A stretch of 64,000 nt of DNA from Hahella sp. HN01 (GTDB lineage Bacteria; Pseudomonadota; Gammaproteobacteria; Pseudomonadales; Oleiphilaceae). Made by a program: the position numbers and the translations under genes. The notes under the pieces are model-generated. The model saw only the letters and a list, made by a program, of their open reading frames with translations, was not told the DNA's origin and did no database searches. Positions within the stretch are counted from its first letter, which is position 1. Each line of letters starts with the position of its first letter. Shown in pieces: positions 17,586 through 26,378 of this stretch. The stretch spans positions 12,503 through 76,502 of the forward strand of contig NZ_JAHMIN010000002.1 in NCBI RefSeq assembly GCF_018986435.1. The letters are read 5' to 3'.

Positions 17586-19619
17586 ATGACCAATCCATTG
17601 CTCGCCGATACGGCGTTACCCCCGTTCTCACAGATTCGCGCCGAACATGTCAAAGAGGCGATGGACAAATTACTTGCCGAAAACAGACAGCGCATCGCCG
17701 AGCTGGCGGCTCAGCCCAGCTTCAACTGGGATAATCTGGCGCAGCAAATGGATAACATGTCGGACAAGCTGAACCATGTGTGGTCCCCGGTCAGCCATCT
17801 GAACAGCGTGCTCAACAGCGAAGCGCTGCGTGAGGCCTACAACGCCTGTATCCCCGAGCTGTCCCGCTACGGTACGGAAATCGGTCAGAACAAGGCGCTG
17901 TACGACGCTTATCACGGCATTAAAGAATCTGATGAATTTAGTTCGCTCAGCGAAGCGCAGCGTAAATCCATCGACAATACCCTGCGCGACTTTCATCTGG
18001 CCGGCGTTGATCTGCCGGAAGACAAGAAAGCGCGCTATATGGAAATTTCGCAGCGTCTGGCGGAGCTGGGCAGCAAGTTCAGCGATAACGTGCTGGACGC
18101 TACTCAGGCCTGGACCAAACATGTGACGGATGCCGCTCTGCTCAAAGGCATGCCGGACTCCGCACTGGCTGGCGCGCGCCAGGCCGCCAAGTCCCGTGAC
18201 AAAGAAGGCTATGTGCTGACGCTGGATTTCCCCAGCTTCTACGCGGTGATGACCTACTGCGAAAATCGCGAATTACGTCAGGAAATGTACGAGGCCTACA
18301 ACACCCGCGCTTCTGAACAAGGGCCCTACGCCGGTCGCTGGGACAACTCGGAAGTGATGCAGGAGATCCTGGCGCTGCGACTGGAGAAGTCGCGCCTGCT
18401 GGGCTTTAACTCCTATGCTGAATACTCCCTGGCCACCAAAATGGCGCGTACGCCGGATGAGGTGCTGGGCTTCCTGAACGAGCTGGCGGAGAAGTCCGTA
18501 GCGGTGGCGCGTCAGGAGTTTGCAGAGCTGCAAGCGTTCGCCGCGGAGCAGGGGCAGACGGAATTACAGTCCTGGGATGTCAGTTTTTATTCAGAGAAGC
18601 TGCGCCGTCACCGTTATTCCGTGTCTCAGGAAGAGCTGAAGCCTTACTTCCCCGCTTCGAAAGTGATCAATGGCATGTTCGCCGTGGTGCAGCGCCTGTT
18701 TGGCGTCACACTCGACGAAATTACGGAATTTGATAGCTATCATTCAGACGTCCGCTACTTCAAAGTGCGTCGTGACGGCGAGGAAATCGCCTCTATCTAT
18801 ATGGATTTGTTCGCGCGAGAGAACAAACGCGGCGGCGCCTGGATGGCGGATTACGCCGTACGTCGTCGTTTGGACGACGGCTCTGTGCAGAAACCTGTGG
18901 CGTTCATCACTTGTAACTTTGCGCCGGCGACGGAAGAGCATCCCGCCCTGCTGACGCATGATGAAGTCACCACGCTGTTCCACGAATTCGGCCATGCGCT
19001 GCACCACATGCTGACCACCGTCGATTGCAACGATGTATCCGGTATCAATGGCGTGCCTTGGGATGCGGTGGAATTACCCAGTCAGTTCCTGGAAAACTGG
19101 TGCTGGGAGGAAGAAGCCCTGGCGCTGATTTCCGGTCATTACCAAAGTGGCGAGCCGCTGCCGAAAGAATTGCTGGAAAAAATGCTGGCGGCGAAAAACT
19201 TCCAGTCCGGCATGCTGATGGTGCGCCAGCTTGAGTTCGCTTTGTTTGATTTCCGTCTGCATCATGAATACGACGGGTCGGCGGATTTCGCCGTCCAGCA
19301 GGTGCTGGACGAAGTGCGGGATAAAGTCGCAGTGATCAAGCCGCCCGCATTCAATCGTTTCCAGCACAGTTTCAGTCACATTTTTGCTGGCGGATACGCC
19401 GCAGGCTATTACAGCTATAAATGGGCGGAAGTGCTGGCGGCGGATGCGTTTTCCTTGTTTGAGGAAAATGGCGTGTTCGATCCAGAAACGGGTCGACGCT
19501 TCCTGCATTCGATTTTGGAAAAAGGCGGCAGCCGCGAGCCGATGGATTTATTCATTGAATTCCGCGGGCGTCCGCCGGAAGTGGAGGCGTTGTTGCGTCA
19601 AAGCGGCATCGCCGCCTGA
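17586..19619 (+). CDS. prlC: oligopeptidase A (M3A zinc metallopeptidase)
   Basis: Cytosolic zinc peptidase that degrades short peptides, including cleaved signal peptides. The 677 residues match E. coli PrlC (680 aa). The thimet-family zinc motif 'LFHEFGHALHHML' lies at about residue 465, with the third ligand Glu in the downstream 'FLENWCWEEEAL' region. The ATG at 17586 follows CAGGAATATTTCA and gives the normal N-terminus 'MTNPLLADTALPPFSQI'; the frame is open 51 codons further upstream, but that part does not look like the family. A small inverted repeat AAGGCC/GGCCTT follows at 19630-19650. Confidence 0.97.
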   Translation: MTNPLLADTALPPFSQIRAEHVKEAMDKLLAENRQRIAELAAQPSFNWDNLAQQMDNMSDKLNHVWSPVSHLNSVLNSEALREAYNACIPELSRYGTEIGQNKALYDAYHGIKESDEFSSLSEAQRKSIDNTLRDFHLAGVDLPEDKKARYMEISQRLAELGSKFSDNVLDATQAWTKHVTDAALLKGMPDSALAGARQAAKSRDKEGYVLTLDFPSFYAVMTYCENRELRQEMYEAYNTRASEQGPYAGRWDNSEVMQEILALRLEKSRLLGFNSYAEYSLATKMARTPDEVLGFLNELAEKSVAVARQEFAELQAFAAEQGQTELQSWDVSFYSEKLRRHRYSVSQEELKPYFPASKVINGMFAVVQRLFGVTLDEITEFDSYHSDVRYFKVRRDGEEIASIYMDLFARENKRGGAWMADYAVRRRLDDGSVQKPVAFITCNFAPATEEHPALLTHDEVTTLFHEFGHALHHMLTTVDCNDVSGINGVPWDAVELPSQFLENWCWEEEALALISGHYQSGEPLPKELLEKMLAAKNFQSGMLMVRQLEFALFDFRLHHEYDGSADFAVQQVLDEVRDKVAVIKPPAFNRFQHSFSHIFAGGYAAGYYSYKWAEVLAADAFSLFEENGVFDPETGRRFLHSILEKGGSREPMDLFIEFRGRPPEVEALLRQSGIAA

Positions 19620-19687
19620 GAGAACCAGCAAGGCCTGCGTTGCGGGCCTTGTCGACATTCAGCAATCGTATTTACCTGGTAGTGCAT

Positions 19688-19927
19688 ATGGTGAAGCGTT
19701 TTATCGCGGGGGCGGTGTGTCCCCGCTGCGGAGAGATGGACAAGATCGTCAGTTACGCTGACGAAGATCAACGGCAAGTGCGTGAATGCGTGGCTTGCGG
19801 CTTTTTTGAAAAGCTGCGCGAAGCTGACGGTCCGGCGGAGCTGCAAACCCGCGTCACCCGCCCGAAACAGGCGGAGGCGCAAGTGCAGACGATCAAGTTC
19901 TATCCCCGTCCCAAGAAAGAGCAGTAA
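19688..19927 (+). CDS. yheV: YheV-family putative zinc-ribbon protein, 79 aa
   Basis: A small protein with a zinc ribbon formed by 'CPRCG' near the N-terminus and 'CVACGFF' about 25 residues later, followed by a basic tail ending 'KFYPRPKKEQ'. This matches the YheV/DUF2387 family, which lies next to prlC in many gammaproteobacteria (from memory). Function unknown. I chose the ATG at 19688 because it gives the family start 'MVKRFIAGAVCPRC'; the Shine-Dalgarno is weak. It probably forms a small operon with prlC. Confidence 0.85.
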   Translation: MVKRFIAGAVCPRCGEMDKIVSYADEDQRQVRECVACGFFEKLREADGPAELQTRVTRPKQAEAQVQTIKFYPRPKKEQ

Positions 19928-19964
19928 CGACGATCTGAGCCTGACGCCTTGTTGTTGAAACCTG

Positions 19965-20612
19965 TCAGCAACGGGGCTGAAAGCTCATGCGGATGTGATG
20001 CTTGTCCAACAGATTCAGCCAATCCTCGTTCAGAGGACGCCAGCGCTGGGTGTTGGTCTTCGCCAGAAAGGGCGACAGATCCAAATGGTAGAAGTCCGGC
20101 AAGCTTACCATCTGGCGTACGGTCAGGTGGGTGGCTTGATCCAGTTCATTGGCGAAGGGCTCGCCGATCAGATGATGGGCCAACAGATTGGCCTGAGTGG
20201 CCTGCAGATCGCAGATGGGACTGTTGCGCAGGCTGCGATTGTTTTCATAAACCTCCTCCACCAAACGATGGCTTTGATAGGCCATGATCAACAGGCAGTC
20301 CAAACCGGTATGGCGCAGCACCAGCACGGATGGGTGCGCGAAATAATGGATGGATTTCTCGATGAAGGGCGCGAACAGCTTTTCCGTCTGGCTCGCAGCG
20401 GCGCAATGCGCCACGCACTCCACTAAACGCGGGGCGAGTTCGATATAATCGATGACGAAATGAATGAGGTCTTCAACCGGCTGTGATCCGTTCAGTTCAA
20501 TGACTCGGTGCAGAGAATCCAGTTGCTGGCGAAGCCACTTGGCGTAATTTTGAGTTTTAAGCTCTGCGGCCTTAGCCTGATTGATGATCTCGTATACTGC
20601 AGCGAGGCTCAT
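19965..20612 (-). CDS. hypothetical protein, 215 aa
   Basis: I recognise no family. The protein is predicted to be all-helical and soluble, starting 'MSLAAVYEIINQAKAAELK', rich in Leu, His and Gln, with no signal peptide or clear membrane segment. It has no cysteine-cluster or nucleotide-binding motif. It is a single gene between yheV (convergent) and the MATE gene (same strand, 93 bases upstream). Codon choice looks like its neighbours, which argues for a real gene. Confidence 0.65.
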   Translation of the reverse strand: MSLAAVYEIINQAKAAELKTQNYAKWLRQQLDSLHRVIELNGSQPVEDLIHFVIDYIELAPRLVECVAHCAAASQTEKLFAPFIEKSIHYFAHPSVLVLRHTGLDCLLIMAYQSHRLVEEVYENNRSLRNSPICDLQATQANLLAHHLIGEPFANELDQATHLTVRQMVSLPDFYHLDLSPFLAKTNTQRWRPLNEDWLNLLDKHHIRMSFQPRC

Positions 20613-20705
20613 CTATAACGATTTCCCTAAGTGACAACTATAAAAAACTGTTTCAATCCGGACGCATGACTTCAGTGTAGTCAAGGGTTAGCAAAGTGCG
20701 TAATA

Positions 20706-22040
20706 CTAATTTGTAATGAACCACTTTTCATGCTGACAAAATGTTTTGTACAGCCACGCCTGATAGGCGCCTCTGGCCGCCAGAAACAGACAGAGTGAAA
20801 ACCAGAGTCCGTGATTGCCCCAACCCTGAGTGAGCCACCAGCTGGGTAAAAACACCAGCAGTGTCGCGACGATGATTGTATCCCGCATTGCCTTGCCTTG
20901 GGTAGCGCCGACAAACACACCATCGAACAGGTAACTCCACACGCCGATCAAGGGACACAGGATCAGCCAGATCAGATAGCGGCTCGCTTCAGTGCGGATG
21001 ACTTCCAGGTCGGTGAGGCGGTTGATCAGCCAGTCGCCTCCCAGCCAGAACGCCAGCGTCAGCAGCAGTGCAGTCACCAGGGACCAGACGCCCCCTATTC
21101 TGGCGGTGCGGCGCAGCATGGCCTGATCGCGCTTACCTACGGCTTCTCCACACAGAGCTTCTACACCATTGGCGAAACCATCAAGGGCGTTGGAGATGAT
21201 CATCAAAAAAGTCAGCAATACGGCGTTGGCGGCCAGAACGTTGGTTCCCATCTGTGCGCCCTGGGCGGTGAAGAAAGCGAAAGTGAACAGCAGCAGGATC
21301 GTGCGAATGAAAAGGTCGCCATTCAGCTTGAGCAGCTTGGCGAAGGCGCTGCGCGCCCACAGCTCAGAGTTGCGTAACTGCGCAAGGAAATTCCCCGCAT
21401 CGCCGCGAACGACGAAATAGAGCCCGAGAACCAGACTGTAATACTCGGCGATGAGCGACGCCCAGGCTACGCCGTCGGCGCGCATGCCGAAGCCGACCAC
21501 GAACAGCAGGTCCAGCGCGATATTCACGATGTTGGCGCTGACCGCCAGGATCAAGGCGCTGCGGGTGCGTTGGCAGCCTATCAGCCAACCCACGACACAG
21601 TATTGAATCAGCACGGCGGGAGCGCTGAAGATGCGAATTTCCGCATAGTTGTGGGCCTGCGTCCAGATGTCGCCAGTGGCCTGCATCCACTCCAATCCCA
21701 GGGGCAATATCCAGGCGCGATTGAGGATCATGAATAACCCGATGCCGAGCGCGATGGCGGCCGCCCGCAAAAACTCGCGGATCAACCTGCCCTGGTCCCC
21801 GGCGCCCCAGGATTGCGCCGCCAGTCCAGTGGCGCCCATGCGCAGAAAACCGAACGCCCAGAACAGAAATGTGAACAGATTTCCCGCCAGCGCCACGGCC
21901 CCGAGATAGACCGGAGAATCCAGGTGTCCCAGTACGGCGGCGTCCACCAGACCCAGCAACGGCGTGGTGATATTGCTCAGAATTAACGGCCAGGCGAGGG
22001 CCCACAAACGCAAGTGAAGCGTTGCCGGGGGATTGCTCAT
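20706..22040 (-). CDS. MATE family efflux transporter, DinF-type
   Basis: Inner-membrane cation-driven multidrug/toxin exporter. The 444 residues have about twelve membrane segments in two MatE halves. The N-terminus 'LWALAWPLILSNITTPLLGLVDAAVLGHL' type is characteristic of DinF-like members, and the second half repeats the pattern around residue 240. Length agrees (E. coli DinF, 459 aa). The SOS gene lexA that precedes dinF in E. coli is not here. It is divergent from coxB. Substrate unknown. Confidence 0.92.
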   Translation of the reverse strand: MSNPPATLHLRLWALAWPLILSNITTPLLGLVDAAVLGHLDSPVYLGAVALAGNLFTFLFWAFGFLRMGATGLAAQSWGAGDQGRLIREFLRAAAIALGIGLFMILNRAWILPLGLEWMQATGDIWTQAHNYAEIRIFSAPAVLIQYCVVGWLIGCQRTRSALILAVSANIVNIALDLLFVVGFGMRADGVAWASLIAEYYSLVLGLYFVVRGDAGNFLAQLRNSELWARSAFAKLLKLNGDLFIRTILLLFTFAFFTAQGAQMGTNVLAANAVLLTFLMIISNALDGFANGVEALCGEAVGKRDQAMLRRTARIGGVWSLVTALLLTLAFWLGGDWLINRLTDLEVIRTEASRYLIWLILCPLIGVWSYLFDGVFVGATQGKAMRDTIIVATLLVFLPSWWLTQGWGNHGLWFSLCLFLAARGAYQAWLYKTFCQHEKWFITN

Positions 22041-22138
22041 GAAACTCCTGAAGATGTGACGGTCAGATCACTGTAAGTGACCAGATTTGTGCATGAAATC
22101 AGCTGGATAGCTTTTTTACCTAAACCATGACTGAACAA

Positions 22139-22168
22139 TTGCCAGCCCGATCCAAGTTTGTCTATACT
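22139..22168 (+). promoter_or_regulatory. sigma70-type promoter for coxBAC
   Basis: TTGCCA (22139-22144) and TATACT (22163-22168) are separated by 18 bases. This is about 120 bases before the coxB ATG, leaving a leader that contains the long hairpin at 22189-22243. Confidence 0.55.
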
Positions 22169-22188
22169 GGCGCTGTACCTTGCATTTG

Positions 22189-22243
22189 ACTTCCTACAAA
22201 CGTAGTCGACGGACCGCTGTAGGCGGGCCGTCTTGCAGGAAGT
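22189..22243 (+). promoter_or_regulatory. long two-part hairpin in the coxB leader
   Basis: Outer arms ACTTCCTACAA (22189-22199) and TTGCAGGAAGT (22233-22243) pair at 10 of 11 positions. Directly inside, GACGGACCGC (22208-22217) pairs with GCGGGCCGTC (22223-22232) with one mismatch around a 5-base loop. An 8-base bulge lies on the left side only. It is not followed by a T-run, and it ends 44 bases before the start codon. It could be a regulatory leader or an mRNA-stability element. Confidence 0.5.
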
Positions 22244-22287
22244 GTCCGGCAGTAACAATAAAAACTAAGCTGTGGAGACACAATAAT

Positions 22288-23409
22288 ATGATGTCACGAA
22301 GACGCGCAATAGCGGTGGCTTCGCCCGTTCCGTTTGTATCTGCGTCCGCTTCGGCCGCCTGGGAATTGAACATGACTCCCGGTGTGACTGAAGTGAGTCA
22401 GTCAGTATACAGCCTCCACATGACTATTTTCTGGATCTGCGTGATCATAGGGATAGTGGTGTTTGGAGTAATGTTCTGGTCGATCTTCAATCACCGCAAA
22501 AGTAAAGGGGCGAAACCCGCCCAATTCCATGAAAGTACGACAGTCGAGATTATCTGGACTGTTATTCCCTTCCTTATTCTCATTGGCATGGCCATACCCG
22601 CGACCGGCACTCTGGTCAAAATGTATGACGCCAGTGAAGCGGATATGGATATCAAGATCACCGGTTACCAATGGAAATGGCGATACGAGTACCTGAATCA
22701 GGACGTCAACTTCTTCAGTAATCTGGCGACCTCCCAGGACCAAATCTACAATCGCGACGACAAGGGCGAACACTACCTGTTGGAAGTGGACGAGCCTCTG
22801 GTGTTGCCGATAAATCAGAAGATTCGTTTCCTGGTCACCTCCGCCGACGTCATCCACTCCTGGTGGGTGCCCAGTCTTGCGGTCAAGCGCGACGCCATTC
22901 CCGGCTACGTTCGCGAAGCCTGGACCGTCATCAAAGAGCCCGGTATTTATCGCGGTCAGTGCGCTGAACTGTGCGGTAAGGACCATGGCTTCATGCCTGT
23001 CGTGGTGAAAGCCGTGCCTCAGGAAGAGTATCAGGAATGGCTCCTGGCCAAACAGGAACTGGCTCGTCAGGAATACGAGTTGAAGAACAAACAATGGACG
23101 ATGGAAGAATTGGTTGCACGCGGGGAGAAATCCTATGCGTCCAATTGCGCAGTGTGCCATCAGGCCAATGGCGCCGGTCTGCCGCCGACATTTCCTGCTC
23201 TTGCTGGCAGCGGCATAGTCAAAGGCCCGGTAGAGAAGCACGCCGAAGTTGTATTGCACGGGGTGTCAGGCACCGCCATGCAGGCGTTCGGAGCGCAGCT
23301 GAGTGAAGTTGATATCGCCGCTATCGTGACCTACGAGCGTAATGCTTGGGGCAACAAGATGGGCGACATGATTACTCCGCAACAAGTTGCAGAGTTAAAG
23401 AACAAGTAG
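22288..23409 (+). CDS. coxB: cytochrome c oxidase subunit II with fused cytochrome c domain (caa3 type)
   Basis: Electron-entry subunit of an aa3/caa3 terminal oxidase. The 373 residues show a signal region, two membrane segments (about residues 45-65 and 85-105), and the periplasmic CuA domain with 'HSWWVPSLAVK' and the copper motif 'GQCAELCGKDHGFM' (both Cys, His and Met present). A C-terminal cytochrome c domain has 'CAVCH' for haem and a likely Met ligand in 'GTAMQAF'. The start at 22288 follows GTGGAGACAC; a second ATG is adjacent. The signal peptide ('MMSRRRAIAVASPVPFVSA') is less hydrophobic than usual. Confidence 0.96.
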   Translation: MMSRRRAIAVASPVPFVSASASAAWELNMTPGVTEVSQSVYSLHMTIFWICVIIGIVVFGVMFWSIFNHRKSKGAKPAQFHESTTVEIIWTVIPFLILIGMAIPATGTLVKMYDASEADMDIKITGYQWKWRYEYLNQDVNFFSNLATSQDQIYNRDDKGEHYLLEVDEPLVLPINQKIRFLVTSADVIHSWWVPSLAVKRDAIPGYVREAWTVIKEPGIYRGQCAELCGKDHGFMPVVVKAVPQEEYQEWLLAKQELARQEYELKNKQWTMEELVARGEKSYASNCAVCHQANGAGLPPTFPALAGSGIVKGPVEKHAEVVLHGVSGTAMQAFGAQLSEVDIAAIVTYERNAWGNKMGDMITPQQVAELKNK

Positions 23410-23448
23410 TTCTCAGCGACACACAACCAATTTAAGAGGAGTTTGACC

Positions 23449-25029
23449 ATGAGTGCGGTACTAGGCGCTGACGCGCATCACCATCACGGTCCGGCTAAAG
23501 GCTTCAAGCGGTGGCTCTTCACCACCAACCATAAAGACATTGGCACCATGTACCTGTGGTTCAGTTTCGCCATGTTTCTCATCGGGGGCACGATGGCCCT
23601 GGTGATTCGGGCGGAATTGTTCGAACCAGGCATGCAGATCGTCCATCCGGAATTTTTCAATCAGATGACCACCATGCACGGTCTGATCATGGTGTTCGGG
23701 GCGGTCATGCCCGCCTTCGTAGGGCTCGCCAACTGGCTGATTCCCATGATGGTCGGGGCGCCGGATATGGCGCTGCCCAGAATGAACAACTGGAGCTTCT
23801 GGATTCTTCCATTCGCATTCGCCATGTTGTTATCCACCCTGTTGATGGAAGGCGGCGGTCCCAACTTCGGTTGGACTTTCTATGCGCCTCTCTCCACTAC
23901 CTACGCGCCGGCGAGCGTGAACTATTTCATCTTCGCGGTGCACATGATGGGGATCTCCTCCATCATGGGAGCCATTAACGTGATCGCCACCATTCTGAAC
24001 ATGCGGGCGCCGGGCATGACCCTGATGAAAATGCCTCTGTTCGTGTGGACCTGGCTGATCACCGCCTTCCTGCTGATAGCGGTTATGCCGGTGCTGGCGG
24101 GTGCCGTCACCATGATGCTGATGGACATCAACTTCGGCACCAGCTTCTTCAAAGCGGAAGGCGGCGGCGATCCGGTGCTGTTCCAGCACGTATTCTGGTT
24201 CTTCGGCCATCCGGAAGTGTACATCATGATCCTGCCCGCCTTCGGCGTGGCGTCGCAGATCATTCCTACCTTCAGCCGCAAACCGCTGTTCGGGTATCCC
24301 TCCATGGTGTACGCCACGGCGTCGATTGCGATCCTGTCATTCGTGGTATGGGCGCACCACATGTTCACCGTCGGCATTCCGCTGGCCGGAGAACTGTTCT
24401 TCATGTACGCCACCATGTTGATCGCTGTCCCCACCGGGGTGAAAGTGTTCAACTGGGTCAGCACCATGTTCCGCGGCTCGCTGACCTTTGAGACCCCGAT
24501 GCTGTTCGCGGTGGCCTTCGTGATTCTGTTCACCATCGGCGGCTTCTCCGGTTTGATGCTGGCCATCGCGCCGGCGGACTTCCAGTATCACGACACCTAT
24601 TTCGTGGTGGCGCATTTCCACTACGTGCTGGTGCCGGGCGCGATCTTCTCCATCTTCGCCGCCACCTATTACTGGTTGCCGAAATGGTGCGGCAACATGT
24701 ACGACGAAACACTGGGCAAAGTGCACTTCTGGATGTCGTTCATCGGCTTGAACATGACCTTCTTCCCGATGCACTTCGTAGGGCTCGCTGGCATGCCGCG
24801 GCGAATTCCTGACTACGCTCTGCAATTCGCCGACTTTAACCAGATATCCAGCGTTGGCGCGTTCGTTTTCGGAACCACGCAACTGCTGTTCCTGTTTATT
24901 GTTATCAAATGCATCCGGGGCGGTAAGAAAGCCACCGCTCAGGTCTGGGAAGGCGCGGACGGACTGGAATGGACATTGCCGTCTCCGGCTCCCTACCACA
25001 GCTTCTCTGAGCCGCCTACTGTGAAGTAG
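23449..25029 (+). CDS. coxA: cytochrome c oxidase subunit I
   Basis: Catalytic haem a/a3-CuB subunit that reduces O2 to water and pumps protons. The 526 residues have twelve membrane segments and the diagnostic motifs: 'HGLIMVFGAVMP' (haem a His), 'WFFGHPEVYIMILP' (CuB His and the cross-linked Tyr), 'WAHHMFTVG' (two CuB His) and 'VAHFHYVLVPG' (haem ligands). The Glu of 'GHPEVY' marks an A1-type oxidase. ATG 23449 follows AAGAGGAGTTTGACC; a TTG two codons upstream is in frame but less likely. Confidence 0.98.
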   Translation: MSAVLGADAHHHHGPAKGFKRWLFTTNHKDIGTMYLWFSFAMFLIGGTMALVIRAELFEPGMQIVHPEFFNQMTTMHGLIMVFGAVMPAFVGLANWLIPMMVGAPDMALPRMNNWSFWILPFAFAMLLSTLLMEGGGPNFGWTFYAPLSTTYAPASVNYFIFAVHMMGISSIMGAINVIATILNMRAPGMTLMKMPLFVWTWLITAFLLIAVMPVLAGAVTMMLMDINFGTSFFKAEGGGDPVLFQHVFWFFGHPEVYIMILPAFGVASQIIPTFSRKPLFGYPSMVYATASIAILSFVVWAHHMFTVGIPLAGELFFMYATMLIAVPTGVKVFNWVSTMFRGSLTFETPMLFAVAFVILFTIGGFSGLMLAIAPADFQYHDTYFVVAHFHYVLVPGAIFSIFAATYYWLPKWCGNMYDETLGKVHFWMSFIGLNMTFFPMHFVGLAGMPRRIPDYALQFADFNQISSVGAFVFGTTQLLFLFIVIKCIRGGKKATAQVWEGADGLEWTLPSPAPYHSFSEPPTVK

Positions 25030-25082
25030 GCGCGCAAGGGTATTGAGATAACAAGAACAAAATAACTGCCACGGGAGGACCT

Positions 25083-25967
25083 ATGGCGACTCAACAAAGT
25101 TATTACGTACCGGAACAGAGTAAGTGGCCCATCATCGCGACGGTGGGGCTGTTTTTGACCCTGTCCGGTCTGGCGACAGTGATGGTGAACAAAAGCGGCG
25201 GCGACACCAGCACCGGCTGGTGGATGTTCAGTATCGGCGTTGCAGTGATGGTGTACATGCTGTTTGGCTGGTTTGGCAATGTAGCCAAAGAAAGCATGGC
25301 TGGATTGTACAACGCTCAAATGGACCGCTCGTTCCGCTGGGGCATGTCCTGGTTTATCTTCAGCGAAGTGATGTTCTTCTCTGCGTTCTTCGGCGCGCTG
25401 TTCTACGTGCGCTTCCTGGCCGTGCCCTGGTTGGCCGGCGAAGGCGAAGGCACTATGAACACCCTGCTGTGGTCGAATTTCGAGGGCTCCTGGCCTTTGC
25501 TCCACAACCCGGATCCGAAGGTGTTTCCAGGGCCGGAAGCGGTCATCAATCCCTGGAGCATTCCGCTGCTCAACACTGTGTTGCTGCTGACTTCCAGCGT
25601 CACCATCACCTTCGCCCATCACGCCATCAAAAAGAATGATCGCGACAAAGTGAAGTTATGGCTGGCGTTGACCATTCTGCTGGGGGCGGTTTTCCTGGGC
25701 TTTCAGGTTTACGAGTACATAGAAGCCTATCATGAGCTGAACCTGACGCTGGATTCCGGCATTTATGGCACTACGTTCTTTATGCTGACCGGCTTCCACG
25801 GCATGCACGTGACGCTGGGGGCGATTATCCTGACCGTTATTTTGCTGCGCTATATGAAAGGCCATTTCTCGGCGGAGCATCACTTCGGTTTTGAAGCCGC
25901 CGCCTGGTATTGGCACTTCGTGGATGTGGTTTGGGTGTGCCTGTTTGTGCTGGTTTACATCATGTAG
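25083..25967 (+). CDS. coxC: cytochrome c oxidase subunit III
   Basis: Seven-helix subunit that stabilises the oxidase and its proton-uptake path. The 294 residues contain typical blocks such as 'SWFIFSEVMFFSAFFGALFY', 'LLTSSVTITFAHHAI', 'TGFHGMHVTLGAI' and a C-terminal 'WYWHFVDVVWVCLFVLVY'. CACGGGAGGACCT precedes the ATG. It starts 53 bases after coxA. In Pseudomonas a cox11 (CuB chaperone) gene lies in this position, and here it is missing. A Rho-independent terminator follows immediately. Confidence 0.97.
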   Translation: MATQQSYYVPEQSKWPIIATVGLFLTLSGLATVMVNKSGGDTSTGWWMFSIGVAVMVYMLFGWFGNVAKESMAGLYNAQMDRSFRWGMSWFIFSEVMFFSAFFGALFYVRFLAVPWLAGEGEGTMNTLLWSNFEGSWPLLHNPDPKVFPGPEAVINPWSIPLLNTVLLLTSSVTITFAHHAIKKNDRDKVKLWLALTILLGAVFLGFQVYEYIEAYHELNLTLDSGIYGTTFFMLTGFHGMHVTLGAIILTVILLRYMKGHFSAEHHFGFEAAAWYWHFVDVVWVCLFVLVYIM

Positions 25968-25977
25968 TCTGATGATC

Positions 25978-26003
25978 GACCCGATGCTTGCGTCGGGTCT
26001 TTT
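25978..26003 (+). terminator. Rho-independent terminator after coxC
   Basis: GACCCGA (25978-25984), an 8-base loop, TCGGGTC (25993-25999), then TTTT. It ends the coxBAC message. A second perfect stem CGCCGGAG/CTCCGGCG (26009-26030) follows without a T-run. Confidence 0.8.
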
Positions 26004-26042
26004 GACCTCGCCGGAGCCGTGACTCCGGCGGCGTCCCAACGA

Positions 26043-26246
26043 TCAGTGGGGCGTCGGATTCAACTGCAAATGCCCGCTGAACATCAGGACGAGCAGCACG
26101 ACGATGAGGGCGACGGAAAAGCCCACGCGATAGGTGAGCGCTTTAGCGGTGCGTTTACTGGTGCTGTCATCCTTGACCAGAAAAAACAAACCGCTGAAAA
26201 GACTGACGACTGCGCCTGTAAGTAGTAACAAAACAAGGATTTTCAT
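26043..26246 (-). CDS. twin-transmembrane small protein (DUF2909 type), 67 aa
   Basis: Two hydrophobic helices (residues ~3-24 and ~40-60) separated by a short charged loop ('KDDSTSKRTAKALTYR') and a short tail ending 'HLQLNPTPH'. Small proteins of this form sit in the same place, on the opposite strand between coxC and surf1, in Pseudomonas (from memory). The role in oxidase assembly is only suggested by position. AGAGGGAACCC precedes the ATG. Confidence 0.85.
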   Translation of the reverse strand: MKILVLLLLTGAVVSLFSGLFFLVKDDSTSKRTAKALTYRVGFSVALIVVLLVLMFSGHLQLNPTPH

Positions 26247-26378
26247 GGGTTCCCTCTTATTTTTTCAGCCCACTATAACAAAGACATTGCAGACAAACTA
26301 TGCGCGCAGCATCCGCGTGAAAACGCCGCTGGCGAAAATGTCTGTGGGCTTCTGGCCGACGTGTCGGGATGGGAATGA

